A DNA stretch of 64,000 bases from Sinorhizobium garamanticum (GTDB taxonomy: Bacteria > Pseudomonadota > Alphaproteobacteria > Rhizobiales > Rhizobiaceae), in the NCBI RefSeq assembly GCF_029892065.1, contig NZ_CP120373.1, forward strand, positions 3,727,001 to 3,791,000, given 5' to 3'. Below are positions 17,733-27,345 of this stretch, piece after piece (position 1 is the first letter of the stretch; each line of letters starts with the position of its first letter). The notes beneath the pieces are model-generated. The model was not told where the DNA came from. It saw only the letters and a list, made by a program, of their open reading frames with translations, and ran no database searches. Made by a program: the position numbers and the translations under genes.

Positions 17733-19784
17733 TCAAGATCTCGGTTCAGAGATCAAAGTGTGGGCCCCCTCTCGCACTATGCTTAGCACCGGACGGAAGA
17801 GTCCTGAGAGACTTTCCGCACCTTTCGCTGAGAGGTGATCTCCGTCCTTGTAGAGAACGGTGCCCCCCCGCATGACATGACATCTGGAGGCATCGCAAAG
17901 CACGCTCATCGGATCCACAACGAGAGCTCCGCTCGATTTTGCCGCTTCCTTCAAAACCCGCCGAGCCAGTGCTTGCCGCATCTTCGTGTATTCAAGAGGA
18001 GGAGCTATGTCGAGCGGGCGTCCTGAAACAACAGCTCGTGCGAGGGCTTCGGGCACCTCGTGCCCCATCTCCGGCACATCCATCACCAGAACCGCCTTTG
18101 TTCCCTGCCGAGCGAGCTTAGTCAGCGTCGTGTTGAGACCCCTTCTGACCGGCGCTGACCAATCTATCAGCGCTGGTTCGACGCGAGGATCAAAAAAGAC
18201 GCCCTCACCTGGAAGTTCCGCCCGGTGGACGTACTTCGGCCAATAGCCAACCATGAAAACGAAGGCGAACCTCTCCTGCGCGATCAGCGACATCACGGCG
18301 GCATTGTGGTCGATACACCGTTTAACCGCTGCCGGACGGGCGAAATCCGTATTTGGCAAAGGCGGGCACGAGCCGCGCCCTACGAACATGCCCGACATGC
18401 CCATTTGACGAGCCGCAACGTCGATCGCAGGAGCAATGGCCGCGGCATGAGAATCTCCCCACACAAGGAACTGCGGCTCGCTTGCAGTCTCGATGCCCAC
18501 CCTACAAAGATTCCCTCTCCTTATCTGAGCCGGTGTCAGACCTTCTCCATTTGTATCGGCGAAACACCGCTCTGAGGAGAATCGGCTCTCATCATAGGTG
18601 GCTTGGTAAAGCCTTTGGGCGCCTTCGGGCAACCGTTGGGGGATGCCTTGCAGACCGTTCACGATTCCGCCGAAGGCGACCGCCGAAGAAATCGCAGCGC
18701 TACTCACGCCGACTATCGCACGGCGCGACGATGCCAGCCCGCCATACCGCGCAGGCTGCTCGACGAACCTCCAAGAAATGTAGGCTAGCGCGAAGGACAT
18801 CGCCACCGCGGTCAAGGCCCATCCGGTTGTCAGCTCATGGCCAAGGCCGTAACGCAAGAACACAATTATGGGCCAATGCCAGAGGTAGAGCGAATATGAA
18901 ATGCGTCCGACAGAGACAGAAACCGGATTACTTAGAAAGCGCGCGACCAAGCCGCCTCGACAATGCGCGTGGATAACAAGGGCTGTACCAAGGCAGGGCA
19001 CTGCGGCATAGGCACCCGGAAAGGGCGTGTCAGGAGTATAGGTAAAAACGGCTAGGAAAACGGCCAGCAGTCCGAGGGCCGCCAGTGCCTGTGACCCACG
19101 GGCGGCATAGGCTGCGCGCGGAGCGATGGCAACGAGAACTCCGGCCAGCAACTCCCAAATGCGAAAATGAAGCAAGTAGAATGCTTTTTCCGGAGCGTGT
19201 GCGATCCCCCAAGTGCTTGCCCCGAAGGACAGGAGCGCCACCGCCAACACAATCGCGAGAATGTGCCTGCGTGCGAATTTGTAGCAAAGAAATACCGCAA
19301 CGGGAAAAATCAGGTAGAACTGCTCTTCAACAGACAGAGACCAGGTATGAAGCAATGGCTTCATCTCTGCGGCGACATCGAAATAACCGCTTTCGCTGCG
19401 GAACAGAATGTTCGAGGTGAATAAGGCAGCGGCTTGGACACTGTCGCCGAAGTAACGGAACTCTTGCGGCATGAGCAAAAACCACGCCGCCACAGTCGAA
19501 ACAGCGATCATCGTGAACAGAGCCGGGAAGATGCGTCTCATCCGCCGAACGTAGAACGCCCCAAAACTGAAGCTGCCACGCTCGAGCTCGGCTAGGACGA
19601 TCCTCGCCATGAAAAACCCGGACAGGACAAAGAAAACATCAACCCCGACGAATCCGCCTGAGAACGACCCGAAGCCTGCGTGAAAGAGGAGCACCGGCAA
19701 GATCGCCACGGCTCGCAAACCGTCCAGGTCCGGCCGATATTCGAAGTCTTGGTGGGTTACTGCCAAGCTGCTCCCCATTTCCAT
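17733..19784 (-). CDS. OafA/YrhL-type O-acyltransferase with SGNH domain
   Basis: A 683-residue protein. Residues ~15-350 are the acyltransferase-3 membrane domain: YRPDLDGLRAVAILPVLLFHAG at the start (family motif with the catalytic His), HTWSLSVEEQFYLIFP, about ten helices, and RYGLGHELTTGWALTAVAM. The periplasmic C-terminus is an SGNH hydrolase-like domain: VWGDSHAAAIAPAI (nucleophile Ser) and later DGDHLSAKGAESL (Asp-x-x-His). This OafA-type fusion moves acetyl groups from the cytoplasm across the inner membrane onto O-antigen or capsule. All key residues are present. Monocistronic, leftward, within the polysaccharide island. Confidence 0.9.
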   Translation of the reverse strand: MEMGSSLAVTHQDFEYRPDLDGLRAVAILPVLLFHAGFGSFSGGFVGVDVFFVLSGFFMARIVLAELERGSFSFGAFYVRRMRRIFPALFTMIAVSTVAAWFLLMPQEFRYFGDSVQAAALFTSNILFRSESGYFDVAAEMKPLLHTWSLSVEEQFYLIFPVAVFLCYKFARRHILAIVLAVALLSFGASTWGIAHAPEKAFYLLHFRIWELLAGVLVAIAPRAAYAARGSQALAALGLLAVFLAVFTYTPDTPFPGAYAAVPCLGTALVIHAHCRGGLVARFLSNPVSVSVGRISYSLYLWHWPIIVFLRYGLGHELTTGWALTAVAMSFALAYISWRFVEQPARYGGLASSRRAIVGVSSAAISSAVAFGGIVNGLQGIPQRLPEGAQRLYQATYDESRFSSERCFADTNGEGLTPAQIRRGNLCRVGIETASEPQFLVWGDSHAAAIAPAIDVAARQMGMSGMFVGRGSCPPLPNTDFARPAAVKRCIDHNAAVMSLIAQERFAFVFMVGYWPKYVHRAELPGEGVFFDPRVEPALIDWSAPVRRGLNTTLTKLARQGTKAVLVMDVPEMGHEVPEALARAVVSGRPLDIAPPLEYTKMRQALARRVLKEAAKSSGALVVDPMSVLCDASRCHVMRGGTVLYKDGDHLSAKGAESLSGLFRPVLSIVREGAHTLISEPRS

Positions 19785-19851
19785 GACCTACCGCCGAAGC
19801 TAGAGCGGTTTTTTGCGTTCATCTTAGAATAGTACGGTGCTCGCCCCGTCC

Positions 19852-20841
19852 TTAGGCAACGCCGGCACGCAGAAGATCGTGGACGTGCAAGATACCCGAT
19901 GGCCGACGCAAATCATCGATCAGAAACAGCACCGTGATCTTTTGCGATTGCATCATTTCCATTGCCGCACTGGCCAGCATTCCACACGTAATCACCCGAG
20001 GGGCATGCGACATCACGGTCTCAACAGTGAGGAGCAAAAGATTCTCTGACATGTGCCGCCGCAGATCCCCATCGGTAATCACGCCGACAAGGTCACCGTC
20101 GCTACCAACGACGCCGACGACGCCAAACCCCTTCGAAGACATCTGGATGACCGCCTCGCTCATTGGACTGCCAATGGGCAACAGTGGCACGGCCTCGCCC
20201 GAATGCGCCAGTTCGTGTGCAAGGAGCAACTGCGAACCGAGCTTGCCGCCCGGATGAAACGTCTTGAAGTCCTGAGCCGAAAACCCCCTCCGCTCAAGCA
20301 AGGCCATTGCGAGAGCATCCCCAACTGCCAATTGCAGCATCGCAGACGTGGTCGGGGCAAGCCCGTGAGGGCATGCCTCCGGCACTTTCGGCAGGACAAT
20401 CGCGACCGTGGAGTTGCGAGCGATTATGCTGTCGGGATTCGAGGTGACGGAAATCACGGGAACATTGAAGCGCTTGGCGTAAGTAAGCATATTCCCGAGT
20501 TCGACCGTCTCACCGGACCATGAAAGCAGAATAACTAAATCCTGCGCCGTGATCATGCCGAGATCGCCGTGACTTGCTTCCGTCGGGTGCACGAAATAGG
20601 CGGACGTGCCGGTAGAAGCAAGCGTTGCCGCGATCTTGCGTCCGATGTGCCCGCTCTTGCCTATGCCCGCAACTACGACGCGGCCACTCCTCGAGGCGAC
20701 GAGTTCGACGGCATCGACGAAACTGCTGCGCAGAGCCACTTCATCCTCAAGGCAAGCCGCCAGCGCATCTAACCCGTCAGCGGCAGTGGCAATCGTGCGA
20801 CTGATCGACGCCAGTATCGCGTCGCTTACAATCATATCCAT
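19852..20841 (-). CDS. kpsF: Arabinose-5-phosphate isomerase (KpsF/KdsD)
   Basis: A 329-residue enzyme converting ribulose-5-phosphate to arabinose-5-phosphate, the first step to Kdo. Residues 40-180 are the SIS domain (VVVAGIGKSGHIGRKIAATLASTGT, the SEASHGDLG-like TEASHGDLG motif, LLSWSGETVEL). Two CBS domains follow (MSEAVIQMSSKGFGVVGVVG and MSHAPRVITCGMLASAAMEMMQ). Length and order are those of KdsD/KpsF. Kdo is part of LPS core and of rhizobial K antigens. A second genomic copy is likely outside the window, so this one may serve the local capsule/LPS locus; that is inference. Confidence 0.92.
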   Translation of the reverse strand: MDMIVSDAILASISRTIATAADGLDALAACLEDEVALRSSFVDAVELVASRSGRVVVAGIGKSGHIGRKIAATLASTGTSAYFVHPTEASHGDLGMITAQDLVILLSWSGETVELGNMLTYAKRFNVPVISVTSNPDSIIARNSTVAIVLPKVPEACPHGLAPTTSAMLQLAVGDALAMALLERRGFSAQDFKTFHPGGKLGSQLLLAHELAHSGEAVPLLPIGSPMSEAVIQMSSKGFGVVGVVGSDGDLVGVITDGDLRRHMSENLLLLTVETVMSHAPRVITCGMLASAAMEMMQSQKITVLFLIDDLRRPSGILHVHDLLRAGVA

Positions 20842-21088
20842 TTCTACACTGCCCTAATCTACCGATGGCTGAAGTTGAAGCCTTCGAAATCAGATCAAGA
20901 TGGCTAAATTGTGCGGTATTGCGAGTATATCCACACAATTTCTGGCGCGTGACCGACAGAAGAACCGGGAAGCTGCATACTGCTGACAGTCCGAAGACAA
21001 AGACTCAGCGGCGAATGGACACGTGGTCGACCTTATGCGAGACATATGATGGCAACTCCTAAGTCAACCTCGCGTTGCTACTTGGTCA

Positions 21089-21838
21089 ATGGAACTGGCG
21101 ATGACGATTGAACCTGACGCGCTCGAAACATTGCGAGAAAAGCACCGTCGCTGGCTCTCACGACTTGGCATTCTGGATAAGCCGTGGTTGATTCTCGGCT
21201 CCGCGCCGTCGCCCACGATCCCACCGGACCTAATTGGACATTGCGCACGCGTCGACGTTAATAACTCGGGCAAGACGGCCAACGCACTTGGTCTCCCGCC
21301 CGCCGATTTGACGTTCCGAAAGCGGAAGAAATCGTGGGAAGAGCATCCTTATGTAAGGACGAGAGGCCTTCTATGGCTCCATACGAAGCCTCTTTGGGTG
21401 ATGTACCTGAGACTATTTTCAATGCCGCACGTGCGTTACAAGAGCCTGATGCGCGCCACCAAAGCTGAGCGCGAGGCAATTGTCGACGTCGTGAGCGGCG
21501 GGCTGCCCTCTAACATTGGAGAGTTGGGCAAGGTGACGAACGGAGTTGCCGCCCTCTGCTACGGACTTTTTATGGGCGTGCCGTCTGTGACCCTCGCTGG
21601 GTTCTCAGTCACCAAGATGGGCCATTCTTACGACGACAAGGGGAGAATTCGGCGGCAGATCGCCGAAGACACCTTCGTTCTGACGCGTTTGAAAGATCGA
21701 GGAAATGTCTTCACGACCGAGTTAGAACTCTCCGAGCATATCGGCCTGCCTTTCGTTCGTGATAAAGGCGACATCACCGGCGACATGGGCGGTTCGATCG
21801 GCCCGGACCGGCTTCAGCGCAAGTCGGCCCAAACATAG
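21089..21838 (+). CDS. Putative glycosyltransferase of the GxxPS Rossmann type (GT29/GT42-like)
   Basis: A 249-residue protein. PWLILGSAPSPTIPPDLI at residues 28-45 is a nucleotide-binding loop, and VDVNNSGKTANALGLPPADL follows. GKVTNGVAALCYGLFMGVPSVTLAGFSVTKMGHSYD resembles the second sialyl motif-like block of GT29/GT42 enzymes (a serine- or asparagine-glycine turn, helix, then a strand ending xGFS/D). Related plans occur in three leftward genes at 24539, 25505 and 26275. I infer transfer of a nucleotide-activated acidic sugar to the local polysaccharide; the donor is unknown. Start is the ATG at 21089 or the one at 21101. It converges on the GT39 gene with a 25-base overlap. Confidence 0.5.
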   Translation: MELAMTIEPDALETLREKHRRWLSRLGILDKPWLILGSAPSPTIPPDLIGHCARVDVNNSGKTANALGLPPADLTFRKRKKSWEEHPYVRTRGLLWLHTKPLWVMYLRLFSMPHVRYKSLMRATKAEREAIVDVVSGGLPSNIGELGKVTNGVAALCYGLFMGVPSVTLAGFSVTKMGHSYDDKGRIRRQIAEDTFVLTRLKDRGNVFTTELELSEHIGLPFVRDKGDITGDMGGSIGPDRLQRKSAQT

Positions 21839-23358
21839 GCAAAGGTGTACAGGTCGCCCGGGCGCCCGGCGTTGTAAGGAACTGAGACGATCGTCGGCTT
21901 CGAGTCGGCCATTCTGATGGGCATGAGTTCCAGCAAGGCCGAAATGCGAGGTGGAATCTCCTCTCGCCCTCTGCCCTCTGCCGACCAAGCAGCCATAATT
22001 CGCCCTGTCGGAAGCGCTCCTTCCGCCCCCTGAGAGAACCCAGTCAGGATGATCGGGGTTTCGGGAAACTGAATCCTGAGGTTACCTGCCACAATCCTGT
22101 CGTCGACCACGATGGCGACCGGAGGAGGACCAGCGTCAGCGCTCACCGCGCGGGCAAAACCGTTATAGGGCGTGTGTGCAAAGGAATAGTCGCCAATCAT
22201 TGGACCGATAAAGACCCTTGCCCAAAGCATCAGGACGACGCCGACGGAGAGGACGCCCGCTATCGAAAGTAGCGCGGGCAGGCGCCGGGCAGGATCGAGA
22301 CCCGCGGCATCGATTTTTAGCGTCAGATAAAGTGGGAGAAGCGCCGTAAAAAGCGCCAACCACTTCGCACGGATGTGGGTGGCATCCATTGCTACGACGA
22401 TAAGCGCTATCATGAGGAAGCAGGCGAGAATCATCCGGCCGACGACCCTCGTCCATAGGCTTTCGGCGCGCAGGATCTTCCCGATATCCGCGTAGAAGAG
22501 CAGACCAAAGACGGCAACGGTCAGGGCGACGCCCTTGACGGACGCCCCCGCCAGGGAAACAAGCCCCTGGATGGCGTGCGGCAGCAGCGCACTCTCCGCT
22601 CCCTCCTTCATCTCAGCGACAGTGACGCCAGTGGCATGGCCGATATTGTTGACGATCCAGAAGGCATGGGGTGCCACGATCACTGCGCAAACTGCAGCCG
22701 AAGCGAGTACACGCCAGTCAAACAAATGTTTGCGCAGCATCGCCTCTGGCAGAATGGCAAGCAATGCCGCGACCGGGAGAATAACGAAATTGTATTTCGA
22801 AATCGCCCCGAGCCCTACGGCAACGCCGACAAGCAGGTAGTCGCCAAGACTGGGCGGTTTCTTTAGAGCTCGGAAGAAACCGTAAAGGAAAAGCGACACC
22901 GCAAATAGCGCCGCGACGGTGTGGGACAGGTCGCGCTGCGACAGAAGGAAAACCGGTGGTAGCGTCAAGACACCTAGCACCGCCACCGCCGGAGCGTGCT
23001 GACTGCTGGAGAGTACACGCGCAGTGAAGCCGTAGAATAGTAGGAAGAGGAACAGAAGTACATTTTTTACGACAGTCAGCGACGCGACGGAGATTCCAAA
23101 TAAGGCCACGACGCCAAATTGAAGCCAATTGTAGAAGGGTGGTTGGGCTCCGTATCCGAGCAGCAGATATTGAGAGAGCAGAGCTTGCTCTGACTCGTCG
23201 ATCTCAAGCGAGTCCGGGCGCAGAATTTTCAAGACGACGCTCAGCAGGCAATAACCGGCAATCAGAACGTATAAGAGATCCGGTCTTCGAACCAGGAGAC
23301 TGCGCATCCCTCTCCCCATCGGCCCATGCTGGTCGTAATACCGCGGGCAAAGCGACAA
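21814..23358 (-). CDS. GT39-type membrane glycosyltransferase (ArnT/PMT-like)
   Basis: A protein of up to 514 residues; the start is uncertain, with a likelier ATG at 23322 (MGRGMRSLL) or 23310. An N-terminal helix is followed by LEIDESEQALLSQYLLLGYGAQPPFYNWLQ, matching the acidic first periplasmic loop (DE motif) and the downstream QPPxYxW of GT39 enzymes. About ten further helices follow, then a soluble C-terminal part with AIVVDDRIVAGNLRIQFP. These enzymes use polyprenyl-phosphate sugars as donors at the periplasmic face. Its role here would be a late decoration of LPS, capsule or lipid A. Confidence 0.8.
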   Translation of the reverse strand: MSLCPRYYDQHGPMGRGMRSLLVRRPDLLYVLIAGYCLLSVVLKILRPDSLEIDESEQALLSQYLLLGYGAQPPFYNWLQFGVVALFGISVASLTVVKNVLLFLFLLFYGFTARVLSSSQHAPAVAVLGVLTLPPVFLLSQRDLSHTVAALFAVSLFLYGFFRALKKPPSLGDYLLVGVAVGLGAISKYNFVILPVAALLAILPEAMLRKHLFDWRVLASAAVCAVIVAPHAFWIVNNIGHATGVTVAEMKEGAESALLPHAIQGLVSLAGASVKGVALTVAVFGLLFYADIGKILRAESLWTRVVGRMILACFLMIALIVVAMDATHIRAKWLALFTALLPLYLTLKIDAAGLDPARRLPALLSIAGVLSVGVVLMLWARVFIGPMIGDYSFAHTPYNGFARAVSADAGPPPVAIVVDDRIVAGNLRIQFPETPIILTGFSQGAEGALPTGRIMAAWSAEGRGREEIPPRISALLELMPIRMADSKPTIVSVPYNAGRPGDLYTFAYVWADLR

Positions 23359-23640
23359 GCTAACTAGGCGAGGAGGAATTTGCCAGACGCCCTCCTATGG
23401 CTACGAACCACAAAGCACAGAATTTTGCTTCATCGGCACGACGAGACAATGAGTCACGGAAGCGGTGTTGTCGGCGAGATGAACGTTATCCGCTGTCCCA
23501 GGCTTCACGCCGCCGCCTTTTTTGGCTAAACCGGGTGTCGGGTTGAGACGCAAATCAAAAGTCAGTTCAAGTCGTTTCGCCGCATAGAGGAACAAGCCAG
23601 ACCCAGAAAGTTTTGAAGCCTACCTATAATCGGAGGTGTG

Positions 23641-24330
23641 ATGACGCAAAGTGCTCATATTTACATCGGCTTTGATAGCAAGGAAGTCGTTGCCTATCAC
23701 GTTCTTTGCCAAAGTATTCTGGAAAAGAGCTCCATCCCGGTCTCGTTCACGCCGATATCCTTGAACAACGTCGAGAGGATTTTTACGCGCGAGCGGAATC
23801 CTCTCCAATCTACCGAATTTTCCTTTTCGCGATTTCTCGTGCCTTATCTCAGCAGCTACGACGGTTGGTCGCTTTTCGTCGACTGCGACATGCTGATGCG
23901 AACTGACATTGCCCAGTTGTGGGAACTGAGAGACGATCGCTATGCGGCGATGTGCGTAAAACACAACTACGTTCCGAAAGTCGAAACGAAGTTCCTGGGG
24001 CAAGTCCAAACCAAGTACGAAAAGAAGAACTGGTCGAGCGTGATCCTGTTCAACAACGCCAAGTGCCGAAAGCTCGATCTGGATTACGTCAATACTGCTA
24101 CTGGGCTGGAGTTGCATCAGTTCAAATGGCTGGATTCCGACGACCTCATCGGCGAGCTGCCAGCAAGCTGGAACTGGCTCGTCAACGAGTACGAATATTC
24201 GCCGGACGCAAAGCTTGTCCATTTCACAGATGGCGGGCCTTACTTCGATGAATATAAAAACGATGACTACGCCGAGGAATGGTTCGCTGCACGTGATCGC
24301 GTTCTCCACGTAACGCAGCGATCGGCTTAG
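23641..24330 (+). CDS. Glycosyltransferase, GT8-like GT-A fold
   Basis: A 229-residue protein starting HIYIGFDSKEVVAYHVLCQSIL, which resembles the first strand and helix of GT8-like enzymes. SFSRFLVPYLSSYDGWSLFVDCDMLM carries the DxD metal site as DCD. LFNNAKCRKLDL, WLDSDDLIGELPASWNWLV and KLVHFTDGGPYFDEY follow in the expected order. The start is the ATG at 23641 after GGAGG; a GTG lies just before. A nucleotide-sugar transferase for surface glycan assembly is likely. Monocistronic, with a palindromic repeat downstream. Confidence 0.8.
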   Translation: MTQSAHIYIGFDSKEVVAYHVLCQSILEKSSIPVSFTPISLNNVERIFTRERNPLQSTEFSFSRFLVPYLSSYDGWSLFVDCDMLMRTDIAQLWELRDDRYAAMCVKHNYVPKVETKFLGQVQTKYEKKNWSSVILFNNAKCRKLDLDYVNTATGLELHQFKWLDSDDLIGELPASWNWLVNEYEYSPDAKLVHFTDGGPYFDEYKNDDYAEEWFAARDRVLHVTQRSA

Positions 24331-24409
24331 CCGCGCGACACAATGAGCCATTTTCATCGGGGCGGTGGAGACGACCTGCCGCCCGCCCCGATGTCAGTTA
24401 TCCGATGCA

Positions 24410-24535
24410 GCTCCAGCGCCCAATCGCAGCTAGATCATTTCATTGTTTCATTGAGGACAGTGAAATGATCTAACTCTTTGAAATGACGCAATTCCGGACG
24501 GAAAACCGTACACACTTTTTCTGAAGTCGCTCTAA
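24410..24535. repeat. Rhizobial intergenic palindromic repeat (second type)
   Basis: Contains AGATCATTTCATTG, TTTCA, then CAGTGAAATGATCT, a long dyad, followed by ACGCAATTCCGGACGGAAAACCG and TCGCTCTAA. I recognise this unit as a widespread intergenic repeat of Sinorhizobium and relatives, different from the copies at 300, 968, 8085 and 59405. Confidence 0.75.
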
Positions 24536-24538
24536 AGT

Positions 24539-25444
24539 TCACTCAGTTTTGGCAAAGGTGGCGTCGTAGCCGAACCCCACATCGATAAGGGCCGAGACTG
24601 GCGAGTGATTCGCGATCTCGATGCCGCTTTCGGCGGCTATGCCCCGAGCCATTACCAGATGGTCGATAATCCACTTTTGAGCCGTGATGATTCCCGAATA
24701 GGCTTTATCGGTTGTTTCGTAATACCTGGGCTCATCTGCATTGCTGAGATCGATCCCCACGAACCCGATCGAGCGAGGCCTCCAGGAGACGGCAAACTGT
24801 GCGGCTGAAACGGCCACTGAGCCTGCTTGAAAGATGCCGGCGGATGGATCTTCAGAAAAGCCGATGTCGCCGTCCTCGCTCAGCCTCACATGGGACAGCT
24901 TGCGCAGTTCCGCGGTATCACGGCGTGCCAGCCCATATGGCTTTCGCAAGTTATCGATCAATACGATCTTTTTGTCTCGCAACCATGTGCTGTCCAGCTC
25001 ACAAATCGCCCTTATGACGCTCACCGACAAGAGACACACGCATCCGGCCGGGGTCCGCTTCATGAGATCGAAGTGTCTCCATACGAACCGCTCGTCTTCA
25101 ATTGCTACCGCCAAGGGCCTTGCTATTACGCGGGGATAAAGATGCAACGCGCCGTTCAGGAGAAGGCAGGAAGACTCATCTGCGCGGGTGAGGTCGCATT
25201 GCGCGATCGAGGGACCGGAGCCGACGATAAGCACCCTCGATGGTATTGCCTTCAAGGCGCGCGAGGGGCTCGTGAGATGTCCCACTAACTCACCCCGATA
25301 CCGGATCATGCCATCTCGATCTGCAGTCGCACGCTCAAGCTTGAGGCCGGGAAACCAGTCCTGCACATGTGCCCTGGAGCGCCCTAATAGCAGACGAACG
25401 GCGATCTTGATGCAAGAACGGGAAAAGGGACGGTTTGAACGCAT
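24539..25444 (-). CDS. Putative glycosyltransferase of the GxGPS type (GT42/DUF115-like)
   Basis: A 301-residue protein. RVLIVGSGPSIAQCDLT around residue 70 is a GxGPS nucleotide-binding loop like that of Campylobacter GT42 sialyltransferases and MptE-like (DUF115) proteins. SCLLLNGALHLYP follows at the usual distance, and IFQAGSVAVSAAQFAVSWRPRSIGFVGIDLSN resembles the second conserved block. The ATG at 25444 follows GGGAA; the longer frame starts with TTG at 25498. It is followed upstream by related genes in the same direction. Acceptor and donor unknown. Confidence 0.55.
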   Translation of the reverse strand: MRSNRPFSRSCIKIAVRLLLGRSRAHVQDWFPGLKLERATADRDGMIRYRGELVGHLTSPSRALKAIPSRVLIVGSGPSIAQCDLTRADESSCLLLNGALHLYPRVIARPLAVAIEDERFVWRHFDLMKRTPAGCVCLLSVSVIRAICELDSTWLRDKKIVLIDNLRKPYGLARRDTAELRKLSHVRLSEDGDIGFSEDPSAGIFQAGSVAVSAAQFAVSWRPRSIGFVGIDLSNADEPRYYETTDKAYSGIITAQKWIIDHLVMARGIAAESGIEIANHSPVSALIDVGFGYDATFAKTE

Positions 25445-25504
25445 TGATTTCCCTATCGCAGGCGTTGAGCAGGCAACTGACAACAACGTGAGTATCAAGA
25501 AATT

Positions 25505-26236
25505 TCAGCTGCTCGGGTCGCTCCACAACGGTATGCCGAACGCTTCCGAAACCGACGGATCCGCCGTGAAGATCGGGCGGCCCTCACTAACCAACTTCGA
25601 AACGAGGATTTTATCCATGTGGACATGAAGTCGTGTCAAACCCGCCGAATTGTAGGCATGACCCGTTGAGTTCGGGTTTATTCCAGTAATGATGACGGCG
25701 GGGGCTCCGTTATAAAGGGCAAACAGAACCGCGTTCATTCCATTTGAGCATTTGGAATCTGCGTCCATCTCAAGGGAACGCAAATTAGCGACGCGGTCCA
25801 GCAACGCCATCCGCTCGTAGCGATCAACGATTTCCAGTCGGTCGTATTGGTAATCGAACGCCCGCAAACCTTCCTCCAGCCGCGCGCGGTCGTCCTTTCG
25901 CCAGAGAAATACATAGAGCGTCCCGGTGCGCTGTCCCTTTAGCACACGCCTGACTTCAACCGCGTTCGGAGTGGTTCCTTCGACCTGGTTGAACATCATC
26001 ATCGTTATGTCGGGCGCATCGACGCCCCACTTGCTGATGACCGATTGAGAACCGTTCACGGTAATGATCCGGAAGCTCGCGTCCAATCCGGCCGGCTGAT
26101 GGGATATGGGAGCCGACCCGACGACCACGACGGGGCTATCGATTCGAAAGGGGGCAGCCGGCGGATCGGGACGGATTATGCGGTACTTCAGATTTCGGTA
26201 TATGCGCTTGCGCGCGTCGGAGATCCATGACCCCAT
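25505..26236 (-). CDS. Putative glycosyltransferase, paralogue of 24539 and 21089 products
   Basis: A 243-residue protein with PVVVVGSAPISHQPAGLDASFRIITVNGSQ (nucleotide loop plus the N-G turn) at residues 34-62. CSNGMNAVLFALYNGAPAVIITGINPNSTGHAYN near residue 165 is nearly collinear with TNGVAALCYGLFMGVPSVTLAGFSVTKMGHSYD of the 21089 product. The shared GHxYD/N ending suggests a common active-site element. Start ATG at 26236 after GAGG. It is transcribed with the 24539 and 26275 genes, possibly as one unit. Confidence 0.55.
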   Translation of the reverse strand: MGSWISDARKRIYRNLKYRIIRPDPPAAPFRIDSPVVVVGSAPISHQPAGLDASFRIITVNGSQSVISKWGVDAPDITMMMFNQVEGTTPNAVEVRRVLKGQRTGTLYVFLWRKDDRARLEEGLRAFDYQYDRLEIVDRYERMALLDRVANLRSLEMDADSKCSNGMNAVLFALYNGAPAVIITGINPNSTGHAYNSAGLTRLHVHMDKILVSKLVSEGRPIFTADPSVSEAFGIPLWSDPSS

Positions 26237-26274
26237 TTGTCCTCACCAGATCGGTACTCGGAAATTTGATGCTA

Positions 26275-27252
26275 CTACGCCTTCTTTTTCCTTAGAAACT
26301 TCGGCTTCAGCCGACGTAAGAATTCGTCAATGGACCGCAATACGCTTGTTAGAGAAATCAACTTGTCGACTTGCGCATCGGTCTGGCTCAGTCGCGATGA
26401 CAAGACTTCAGCGATCGTCGAGGAGATTTCAGCAGCGGGCAACTCCGGGAAACGCGAAGCCAGCGATGTGTAACTGTTTGTCGCGATACCACCATGCATC
26501 GTCAGCTTGCCCACTCTTGCAAAGAGGCGCAAGAAGACCTGCTCGAAAGTCCAGTCATGAACAGCCACCACCCGCCACTTTTCGCTGCGCTTTGCCGAGA
26601 ACCCCGCCAGAACGATCTCGGCCGGAAGTGCCTGGTCCACTAGCCACAGGGCTATGGCGAAGCCGCTCGTGGGGACTTTGGACTGCGGGTAAAAGTCAGC
26701 GCAGAAGCCCGTCAAATCCAAGTGCCCCGTGGGCGTCCCCAAATAGTCCGAGCTTGTGTTCAACCTCTCGCTCGCCGCCAGGCGGATGTTCATGATACCC
26801 AGGAACTCCTGGGGCGCGAACAGCTTGACGACGTCAGCGACCTCCTGTCGGTAGACAATGTTGGCGCCTCTCGGCTGGGCGCGTGATATCAGCAGAGAGC
26901 GGCCGGAAAATTGTCCATCAAGAACCTTGTAGACCTTGTTGAAGAATACAAAGAGGGCCGTCCGCGGATATTCGGCCTGAAGTTCCGTGACGCTTACCTC
27001 GTCGCTGTTGGCGACAAGGATGATGTGTGAGAAAGCGGAAAACAGAGCACGCCATTGCTCCGTTGTCGTCAAATTCTCCGTCGCTCCAGAAGCGGGAAAG
27101 TCCATGCACACTCGTCCCAACCTTAGCGTGCCTTTAGCGCGCGACTTCTCGACATTACCGAGGCTTGGATTCCAAGTTCGGCTCGCTCCCTCTATAAAGG
27201 GTGATGTATTCCAAATCAAAGCAGGCACGCTTGATAAGTCGGGAAAATGCAT
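26275..27252 (-). CDS. Putative glycosyltransferase-like protein, divergent member of the same group
   Basis: A 325-residue protein. HIILVANSDEVSVTELQAEYP looks like a degenerate nucleotide strand without the GPS loop. VPTSGFAIALWLVDQALPAEIVLAGFSAKRSEKWRVVAVHDWTFEQVFL matches the second block of the paralogues (SG turn, helix, AGFS), with a histidine and tryptophan after it. The C-terminus is strongly basic (RRLKPKFLRKKKA). Loss of the GPS loop could mean a changed donor or an inactive protein. First gene of the leftward trio. Confidence 0.5.
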   Translation of the reverse strand: MHFPDLSSVPALIWNTSPFIEGASRTWNPSLGNVEKSRAKGTLRLGRVCMDFPASGATENLTTTEQWRALFSAFSHIILVANSDEVSVTELQAEYPRTALFVFFNKVYKVLDGQFSGRSLLISRAQPRGANIVYRQEVADVVKLFAPQEFLGIMNIRLAASERLNTSSDYLGTPTGHLDLTGFCADFYPQSKVPTSGFAIALWLVDQALPAEIVLAGFSAKRSEKWRVVAVHDWTFEQVFLRLFARVGKLTMHGGIATNSYTSLASRFPELPAAEISSTIAEVLSSRLSQTDAQVDKLISLTSVLRSIDEFLRRLKPKFLRKKKA

Positions 27253-27345
27253 GTTCAAGAGCCCTGAAAGTCCGCATTCTTCTGCGCCGACTTAGGGCGC
27301 GAAGAATAAGAAGCCGACTTCATGTTTAGCAACCAAGGGACGTAG

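Noticed and set aside
26275..27252. Transport or regulator annotation for the third gene of the glycosyltransferase-like trio
   Set aside because: No membrane helices or DNA-binding motif; the SGFAIALWLV...LAGFS block fits the paralogues better.
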